From: Gari tellinella
Taxonomy: Eukaryota > Mollusca > Bivalvia > Cardiida > Psammobiidae
Direction of reading: 5' to 3'
Assembly: GCA_922989275.2 (NCBI GenBank)
Contig: OV277864.1
Location: 24,067,550 to 24,131,549 of the forward strand
Length of the DNA: 64,000 bases
The translations under genes and the position numbers were made by a program. Of this stretch, positions 56,455 to 64,000 are shown in pieces. Position 1 is the stretch's first letter. The number at the start of each line of letters is the position of its first letter. The notes under the pieces are model-generated. The model made no database searches. It was not told the DNA's origin and saw only the letters and a program-made list of their open reading frames with translations.

Positions 56455-58261
56455 TATATTAAACAGAGAAGAGGGGTAAAAGGCAAACAACAACCATTCT
56501 CTTATAGGGTCGTAATTTGAGTAGGACTGCACTGAACCGATTGACAAACTCTACAATCACTGTTTGTTAATTATTTAAATGTAAACGAATCATTATCCAG
56601 CATTGTAAGAGTGGTGTGTGATAAATTACATCCAGGGTTGCCACTGGTAATGGAGCGGGGGAAATGATCATCACATGACAAAAAACAAGGTCATGATGTA
56701 TTTAAACGATTGTACAGTGGTTAAGACGTTATTCGTTCCAAATAAACGCGTTCCCGCTCAAACTTTCATTTCCCGTGAAAACAGTTTGGAGTCACATATG
56801 AAATAACCAGGTCATTATGTGTTTATACATGTACGCTTGTAGATAAATACGAGCTGTGCTGCGCTACATGTATGACGACCAGTATCCCCTGAATGTACAG
56901 CGCTCCCTATCTACAACGGCCCTCCCAACAACTATTCCCGCCTCACAACGACGCTTGACGCTGATCCCGAAACAAGAAATTATGTCCAACCTTTTTACGT
57001 CTGCAATATCTTCTGCTTGAAGTTGTCGCCTGCTGTTTTTCTCAAAATTACATATTGGGCATTTTGACATAACAAATCTTAGTGACGAGTGACAAACAGC
57101 TTGAATCCAGATCAGACGTCGCGTTACGCTCAAGCAGTTTGCAAATGAAAGTCATTTTCCCTCCCTAGAACGACTCCCTACGAATAACGCATACAATATG
57201 TGTCTCCCATTGGGTGTCGCTGCAGAGAGGGAACGCTGTATAATGTTCACAAACATAAACATTACCGAAATGTGTAGACCCTGATGAGATACATCAACAT
57301 CTCACCAGGATTTACACTCTCTTTTATTTTTATATGAAACAATCCAATATGCATGTTTGGAGTTAATTAAAAATTTAGGCCTTCTAGTATTATCCATTCA
57401 ATAAGAAAATGGCAAATGGTTTAGATCCTGATAAGGTTACGCGAAGTCTGAACAGGATATGTACTGCTGTGTTTGTGAAATGTGTTGCTGTGTCTTTAGA
57501 TCACCATTGATTAGATTATCTACAATGAAACTATACAATGCCAAACTGCCAACGCAACACCTCCGAGTTCCCTTCTATTTTCATTTTAAATTGATGTACT
57601 GTCCTCAAAGTTGTTAATATTGGCAACGAATTTTCATTGACACATCTGACGAATAATAACCATCTATCCAAACATATCGCTAATTTCTGGTTAACATTCC
57701 CCATTGAAAATGCATTGGAATGAGATTTCTGAATTCTTGTTATCACAAAATTCCATTTTTTGGGACCAAATGACAATTCATTTTGTTTTTGTTTACCAAG
57801 AGTATTGTCCATTGATCACTCTATGAATTGCAGAAGAAATCTATTCAGGATATGCACACATTACAGAATTGACCAGACTAACTTAAGACATGATTAACAT
57901 TGGAAGTAATGGGAATATCCGGGGTGTTGCGTTGGAAGTTTGGCTTAGTATATAAGCAAATTGCAATATCAAAGCATAATATTAACTGAAAGATAAGTAA
58001 GATCTATTTATCTGAGTGTCAGTGTTTAGTCTGACCGTGCTACTATCATATTCTTTCCCGTTTGAATGAACTTATTGCAAAGGAAATGCTTTAAAGTCGC
58101 ACATTTGCTAGGCGCAAATTGGCGCAAATTGATCAAACGCCGGGGTAAACAGACACGTGGCTTAATTGGGTTAAACGGAGAATACAACCTTAACTTGTTT
58201 TTGATAACATAACAATTACAATTATTTGTCTTTAATTTCGTATTTCAGAAATCTGATCAGT
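56455..58261. repeat. Segmental duplication block, 5' flank of gene 3 (partner 34360-36651)
   Basis: Collinear partner of 34360-36651. It has the empty site for the family B element and its own half MITE (56713-56798). Between about 57165 and 58020 I see no gene or clear repeat. Confidence 0.75.
56713..56798 (-). mobile_element. Family A MITE, half copy
   Basis: TA then CAGTGGTTAAGACGTTATTC, AAATAAACGCG and AACAGTTTGGAGTC; ends at the start of the hairpin, followed by host sequence shared with the gene 2 flank (GAAATAACCAGGTCATTATG). Confidence 0.72.
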
Positions 58262-60169
58262 ATGGGTGAACCAGCAACAAAGTACAGACGGACGATAGGT
58301 ATTTGTCGTATTGCCGTCATTGCCCTCGCCATTATTACCCTCGTTCTCCTCATCGCTCTCATTGTAGTATCTACAAAACTTCAAGGTCACGTGGATAAGG
58401 CTGCTGAAGACGCGTCATGCTCTCAAAGCGAAAATACGATTAACCTTGACCCTCCGGCAGTTTTACCTCCGTTCCATGATCTAACAAAGGAAGAAATCAG
58501 AGCGACAAAGGATTTTCTATACAAGCAGACAGACATAAAGTTAGTACGACCGGGCAATATAAGAACAAACGCTAGTTATATTTTCACTTTGGAACTGAAT
58601 TTACCAGAAAAGAAAAAGGTTCTGGATTACCTTGACAAAGGCATGGCCCAACCAGCTAGAGAGGCAAAGGTGATGATATTTCGTGGAGACACCCCGACAG
58701 CCAAAGTAGAGGAATATAGTGTTGGTCCACTTCCGAAACCAGTGTATAAGAGACTCCTTAAGACTAATCCATTTAATTTTCGACCTGTCACTTCCGCTGA
58801 ACTTGCCGCGTCGACTCCAATGCTATCCGAAAAGGTGCATAAAACGGTTGGACACGTTCTTAAAGAAAGCTATGGGGCTTCAGTGAAGGACTGTGGCGAT
58901 AGGTGTATGGCCTTTCTATTGGTCACCCCTGTGTCCGGTGCTTCAATTGGGGAAACCAATACAAGAAAGATGTTGTACTGGTTAACACACAATGTTGAAT
59001 TCCACACTCTTCAAAATGTTGACTTTTCAGTTGTAATGGATGTTACAGATACAAATCCAGAAAATTATAAGATAGAAAAAGTAGTATATGCAAACCAAAT
59101 GTTTGACTCATTAGAAGCTTTAAAGGTAGCTTACGACAACGATGGGGTTACTAAAACCAAGATTGAATTTCCAACGCTCGATAGAAATTTGTTTTCATCA
59201 ATGAACCGAAGGGGACATCAATTTCCTGAGAAGCCTCTATCACCGCCTCAACAGTATGAACCAAATGGACATCGCTATTCCATCAACGGACGTCACATAT
59301 CTTACATGGAATGGGATTTTGATGTTAGAATGTCAACCTTATCAGGTCCACAGCTTTTCGATATTAAGTTTAACGGTAAAAGAATTGTTTACGAACTCAG
59401 TCTTCAGGAAGTTGCTGCGCTATACTCGGGCTTTAACCCCCAACACAGGTTTGCTAATTTTGCAGACAGTGTCTTCTTGATTGGTTCAAAAGCACGCAGT
59501 CTTGTCGCCGGCATAGATTGTCCAAATCATGCCACGTTTCTGAGTACAACTCAGTCGTTTGAATCTTCCGAGGAGCCAGTTACGTATCCGGCCGCCATTT
59601 GCGTCTTCGAGCACAATACTAATTTGCCTTTGCGACGTCATTTAGCCTTTGAGTACTATGAGAAACAATTCTATGAGGGCATGGTAGACACTGTATTGGT
59701 CGTACGTACCCTGGCTACTGCTATCAACTATGATTATATATTTGAATTCATCTTTCATCAGAATGGGGCTCTTGAAGTTAAAACCTTATCAATGGGTTAT
59801 ATACTTGCATCATTTCGTCTTCCCTCGGAAGACCCATATGGTCAGCGACTGAAAGAAAATGTAATCGGAAACATTCATCACCATGCGTTTAATTATAAAG
59901 TCGACATGGATATCAATGGTAGAGAAAATAGGTTTGAAGTTTTAGAAGTTACCCCTGATGAAATTGATAATACACAATGGTCAAAAGTTCCAAACGCTGT
60001 TCATTCACAAACTAAACTTACGAGAAAAGAAATCAAGAGAGAAAAGGAGGCCGCCATGAAGTACAACTTTAACACGCCAAAGTACCTTACCTTTTACAAC
60101 AAGGATCACAAGACGTCGACCGGATTACCAAAATCATACCGGCTGTATGTTAAGGATGTTTCGAAACAG
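58262..60169 (+). CDS. Gene 3 coding exon 1
   Basis: 636 codons, same boundaries as gene 2 exon 1. The donor AACAG/GTTAGA at 60170 is followed by about 20 intron bases identical to gene 2 before the two diverge. Confidence 0.92.
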
Positions 60170-62654
60170 GTTAGAAAAATAAACACTATTTCTACCGTAC
60201 TTCCAACTAGGATTTTACCATTTCTAATAGCATTACTAACATAATGAGTTTAACATTTTATGGCTTAATGTTTTCTTGTCATTCAAGAATACGCAACACA
60301 GTGCAGTGCTTGTAAAGGATTTAAACACGATTAGAATAGTATCTTTTTATTTTATTATACTGCAGATCTTTATCTACAGGAGAAAGGCTTTATTAGTGAC
60401 CTACACATTTAAAAGATACAATAAACAAATAAAATGCAATTTAAAGAATTGTATGTGATTCAAAATATTGACTTTTTATCAAAATTCCGAGTGGCTAACA
60501 GCTTTTTTGCAAATGATTTAATTGGCTTCTGATCAAACTATTTGTAATGGACACGAGTGTTTAAGCACAAGCTTGTTTATAAACGTTTCTTCCATCATAC
60601 AGGACGACGTATGATTTGAACCATATAACTATATTGATACTTTATACATGCATTTTCCTATAAAGTAAACCCTTTCATTACGACCACTCGAATAAGTACA
60701 AGTTGCCGCGTTAAATCCAATTAGCGGCTGTATGCTATTTGCAAGTAACATTTAAATTTCGTAAACGGTTGTCTAATTAACTTTATTTCTGTTTTAGCTA
60801 ATTATCCCATGGTCAATTTGTACTTTGAAGACAAGTGACCATTTAAAGCAGGCTGAAGGTTAAACAGAACGCACCGTAAGACGCATTCTGCTAAGCGTTC
60901 AGTTTGCTTTATGCAACTACAGTGGAGAATCTGTTATTCTTTCCCGTTTAAACGCAAACGTACGCAAACGCAAAGCGCTAAAACGTAGAAAAGAACAACT
61001 TTTTGACAATTCTGATATTTCATGTTTATCTTGGTGGCAAACAGTTTGGAGCCTGATCAGACGCCGGGTTACCCGGCGTCTGATCTGGCTCCAAACTGTT
61101 TGCACTGCAAATAATTGTTTTAGCGTAAACGCGTTTATTGGGAAAGAATAACACATTCTCCACTGTATCTGCTAGGATATATAGGATTATAGTCGTAAAA
61201 GGCGTATATGTACCAATGGTTTAAACGACTGAAGCTATTATTAACACTTACTTTGCGATAAAATATTTTAATAAAAAAATAACAGTTATGACCCAGATCA
61301 TATGTCTCATGCAGCAGCCCTCTGACTAGGGTCTATACTGTTTGTCCAAACTTTAAATATTTTCTGGATTAACTTCTTAAGAGCCCATACAAACTGGTCG
61401 CTGTTTAGGATTCAGAAAATATAAGGGTTAAACACCGAAACCACATATGTTTTGAGTTTCGTTTAATTCAGGTTTCAAGGTCGGGGACACCTGCAGTGGA
61501 GAATCTGTTATTCTTTCCCGTTTAAACGCAAACGTACGCAAACGTACGCAAACGCAAAGCACTAAAACGTAGAAAAGTGCAACTGTTGGACAATTCTGAT
61601 ATTTCATGTTTATCTTGGTGGCAAACAGTTTGGAGCCTGATCAGACCCGGGTTACCCGGCGTCTGATCTGGCTCCAAACTGTTTGCACTGCAAATAATAG
61701 TTTTAGCGTAAACGCGTTTATTGGGAAAGAATAACAGATTCTCCACTGTAAAGAGATTGGACAAAAATCGGTAGTCTACCTACAGTAATTCGCCATTTTG
61801 GCAACAAACTGTCGACAATTGACGAGAATGGCCGATCGCTCTCTGTATGGTACTTTCATTGACCAACATTGAACCGATCTCATTAGGGGCCCTCAACCTC
61901 GACTGAATTCAGGTTTGCCCCATAATCTTCGTTTTTGAACAGTGACATTAGTTTGAAAACACTAACAAATGTTTCAATGCAGGGAAATCTTTGTAATGAT
62001 AATTATATGAAAGAAGAACAGCAGAGAATATCACACACAATACCAATCCACTTTCTGTCAAGGAACAAAGTTACATAATACGAAACAAGACAATAGAAAT
62101 GCGACAGCGAACATCAATGATTAAAAGTATATGGATTAACGGGCTATAAAATGAACTACAAAATAAGCGTTAAGATGGTTAAAGGTTCACCCTTTTCCTA
62201 CTAATCGCGACTTCACTAGTTGTTACAAACATGTTGGGTCCAGATCAGACGCCGCGTAACGCGGTCATTGATTTGGATCCAAACTGTTTGACACTCCTCT
62301 TCATTTTGATTAATTAAAAATGTATAAATCTAAATAACACATTTTGCAGACGACAATTTCAAAGCAGACAATTTGGCAGCTGGATTAGGGTAAACATGGG
62401 CATGACTTTATATAAAAGAAAGGCAGATGTACATGATACAGTAAAGGAAACCATTATCTTTCATTTTAATGCAGATGACTCCAGAAAACAAGGGCCATGA
62501 ATCCTCATTCTCCTGGGCAAGGTACCAAGTTGCTGTCACAAAGCACAAGGAGACCGAGAGACGGAGCAGCTCCGTGTATGCCATCTGGGACGCAACGGAC
62601 CCGGTGGTCAACTTCCAGAGTTACATCGATGATGACGAAGTCATCTCGGATAAG
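58262..62654 (+). CDS. Copper amine oxidase, gene 3 of tandem trio (partial; last exon beyond window)
   Basis: Exons 58262-60169 (636 codons) and 62475-62654 (60 codons). The donor at 62655 is intact but no HHIPHxED exon is found before 64000, so the C-terminus and third copper histidine must lie to the right. Tyr490 (INYDY), His539/His541 (IHHHA), Asp402 (FADSV) and the anchor (about 17-38) match gene 2 position for position. The ATG is 13 nt after the acceptor TATTTCAG (ends 58248). It is closest to gene 2: the N-terminal 24 residues are identical. Differences cluster at 85-230, for example ASTPMLSEKVHK where gene 2 has ASFVMLSDQVHK. Probably functional, if the missing exon is normal. Intron 2 contains a decayed LINE reverse transcriptase at the window edge. 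Confidence 0.92.
60840..60915. repeat. Module-2 hairpin
   Basis: GACCATTTAAAGCAGGCTGA, tip ACGCACCGTAAGACGCATTC, TTCAGTTTGCTTTATGC. Adjacent to the family A copy at 60920. Confidence 0.68.
60920..61165 (+). mobile_element. Family A MITE (246 bp)
   Basis: TA-flanked, essentially the same sequence as 8929-9174 and 18453-18698. Intron 1 of gene 3. Confidence 0.92.
61494..61748 (+). mobile_element. Family A MITE with expanded arm repeat
   Basis: CAGTGGAGAATCTG to GATTCTCCACTG, 255 bp; the arm has an extra CGTACGCAAA unit and the hairpin tip lost two bases. Intron 1 of gene 3. Confidence 0.9.
62185..62395. mobile_element. Family B MITE just upstream of gene 3 exon 2
   Basis: GTTCACCCTTTTCCTAC, hairpin GACGCCGCGTAACGCGGTCA, TTTGACACTCCTCTTC, GCAGACGACAATTTCAAAGC. 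Ends about 80 nt before the exon. Confidence 0.68.
62475..62654 (+). CDS. Gene 3 coding exon 2
   Basis: 60 codons, MTPENKGHESSFSWARYQ onward, ending DDDEVISDK. Acceptor AATGCAG ends at 62474; donor AAG/GTAAAC at 62655. Confidence 0.92.
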
Positions 62655-63330
62655 GTAAACGGATAGGAAGTTAACCGTATAACCCATATGTATCCCCTTC
62701 TCCTCGGCTGCCCTTTGTAAAGGAAAACTCTGATATCGGGTTGAACTGTTTGCTAAGAACAGGTATTAATCACGAGTACGCCGTTAGATATACCGTCAAT
62801 TTTTGTCTTCATCAAATCTGAATAGCCATCTTGCAATAATTCATCAACAAGAACCACAGTGTCTAATTGCATTACTCTTGCATATGGTGGGGCATTTTTC
62901 GTTACTTTCAGTATGCTTTAAGCCAAAGAGTTCATAAAGTAAGTAAGACTTTGATAAAACCATTGGTAAATTTTCAGTAGAACCCGTCCAGTACGATTAC
63001 TACCAGTATAGTTATGGCACGATGTGAAAAAAGCTCTAAAGGTCTCAAAACTCAGATTGTTTCTCGATTCAATAGCACTTCAGCAAACATTTGATTTAAA
63101 ACTAGTACTTGCATATACATACACTATAACCGTAAAACGATATTCAAATAACAACACGAAACCAGGTTTAAGTCTTTAAAATGAGACCTAGTCATACGAC
63201 GTTCCCTCGAGGTTATTACCTAGATGTACCATCACACTACTTATAGTAAAATCATCTACTTCTGAAGTCAGGCTAGGCAGATTGATCTCGCCTGCATGAC
63301 TGGTGAAGAGGCTATGTATGTATTGTGGTT
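62655..63330. other. Intron 2 of gene 3, no feature recognised
   Basis: No exon with the HHIPH motif and no known repeat before the decayed reverse transcriptase. Confidence 0.6.
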
Positions 63331-63966
63331 TAGTTAAAATGCTCCCGTTACATAATTATTTCGACACATTAGAAATAACAAAACACATACAACATACACC
63401 GTATGCGAAGTCGTACTGATATTTAAATGCGGAGATATACTCTCAACTGTAAGAACTATCGAGGAATCACAATATTAAACATAATCGCAAATTTATTCAG
63501 AACTATTACTAACTACATGTAGATTAACTAAATTTACACAACAATCAATCATATTTAACACTAAACACACATAAAAAGTATATTGCGCACTTGTAGATTT
63601 TGAGAAATGTTTTGTTAGCTTAATCGAACATATATCGTTCAGAAATTAGATGAAGGGAATGTGAGCATACAATCCATAAATACAATTAAAATATGTGTAC
63701 AGATAAGGTGGTTTAAAGGTTCCACTCAAACGTATCCTCATGTTTGGATTGAGAAAGAGGAACAACACAAGGCGATCCGAGATCAAGCTTACTCTATTCA
63801 AAGTTCGTAAATGACATTACGAAACATATTAATGATGATAGCGATGTTCATTTTACTTTATATGAGTTAAATTTATTTGTTATTGGCATACGACGCAGAC
63901 ATGTATGCAAACCCCGTCAGGCATTACACTCACCTTTTAATAATCTAAACAACTATTGTCAACCAT
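63330..63966 (+). pseudogene. Decayed LINE reverse transcriptase fragment
   Basis: Broken translations carry LINE reverse-transcriptase landmarks in the right order: KNYRGITIL (about 63450-63480), LVDFEKCF (about 63588-63613), QGDPRSSLLYSKFVNDI (about 63769-63820) and ELNLFVIG followed by a degraded catalytic box. Several stops and frame changes separate them. The region is in intron 2 of gene 3. It seems a different lineage from the element at 54431-56235, judging from NYRGITIL and QGDP motifs. The left boundary is uncertain. Confidence 0.7.
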
Positions 63967-64000
63967 AGAATTAACACAGCTAAAAACAAAAATGATATTT

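Overview
The window looks like animal nuclear DNA, most likely a mollusc and probably a bivalve. The genes are split by GT-AG introns, the intergenic DNA is AT-rich and crowded with short non-autonomous transposons, and two tRNA-derived SINEs and the long 'GCTCACCTGAG' repeats look like ones I associate with bivalve genomes. The species call is an inference. No bacterial operon, phage, CRISPR array or rRNA was seen.

Genes. All recognisable host coding capacity belongs to one tandem family on the plus strand: three copper amine oxidases (membrane primary amine oxidase type, AOC3/VAP-1-like). Gene 1 has coding exons 3792-5705, 7267-7443 and 9593-9922 (806 aa). Gene 2 has 36652-38559, 39188-39367 and 42265-42591 (804 aa). 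Gene 3 has 58262-60169 and 62475-62654, and its last exon lies beyond the window. All introns are phase 0 and the ATG sits 10-13 nt after a 3' splice site, so each gene has an upstream non-coding exon that I cannot locate. The topaquinone tyrosine, the copper histidines and the catalytic aspartate are present wherever the encoding exon is present. The products are predicted type II membrane enzymes that oxidise primary amines to aldehyde, ammonia and hydrogen peroxide outside the cell. Genes 2 and 3 are the closer pair, and blocks of their upstream DNA are also collinear (22.7-26.0 kb with 47.5-49.0 kb; 34.4-36.6 kb with 56.4-58.2 kb).

Mobile DNA. Family A (TA target, ends CAGTGGAGAA) has about 30 copies, many exactly 246 bp. 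Family B (TTAA target, ends CCCTTCACTGCC), family C (TTAA target, ends CCATTGAACCC), family D (TA target, ends CAGTAAAACC), family E (TTAA target, ends CCCTTTACACC) and family F (TTAA target, ends CCCATGG) are also present, as is one hAT-like element with an 8-bp duplication. There is also a 5'-truncated jockey/CR1-type non-LTR element inserted in a family A copy, a decayed reverse transcriptase at the right edge, a 2-kb foldback element, tRNA-like repeats and minisatellites.

The most unusual signal is modular. The same long hairpin cores sit at the centre of MITEs whose termini and target duplications belong to different transposon superfamilies. Module 1 (CAAACAGTTTGG...) is in TA-type family A and TTAA-type family B. 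Module 2 (CTTAAAGCAGGCTGAAAG...) is in TA-type D, TTAA-type E and the hAT-like element. A/B chimeric copies also exist. This points to a hairpin cassette passed between unrelated transposon backbones, a pattern I do not recognise as described.
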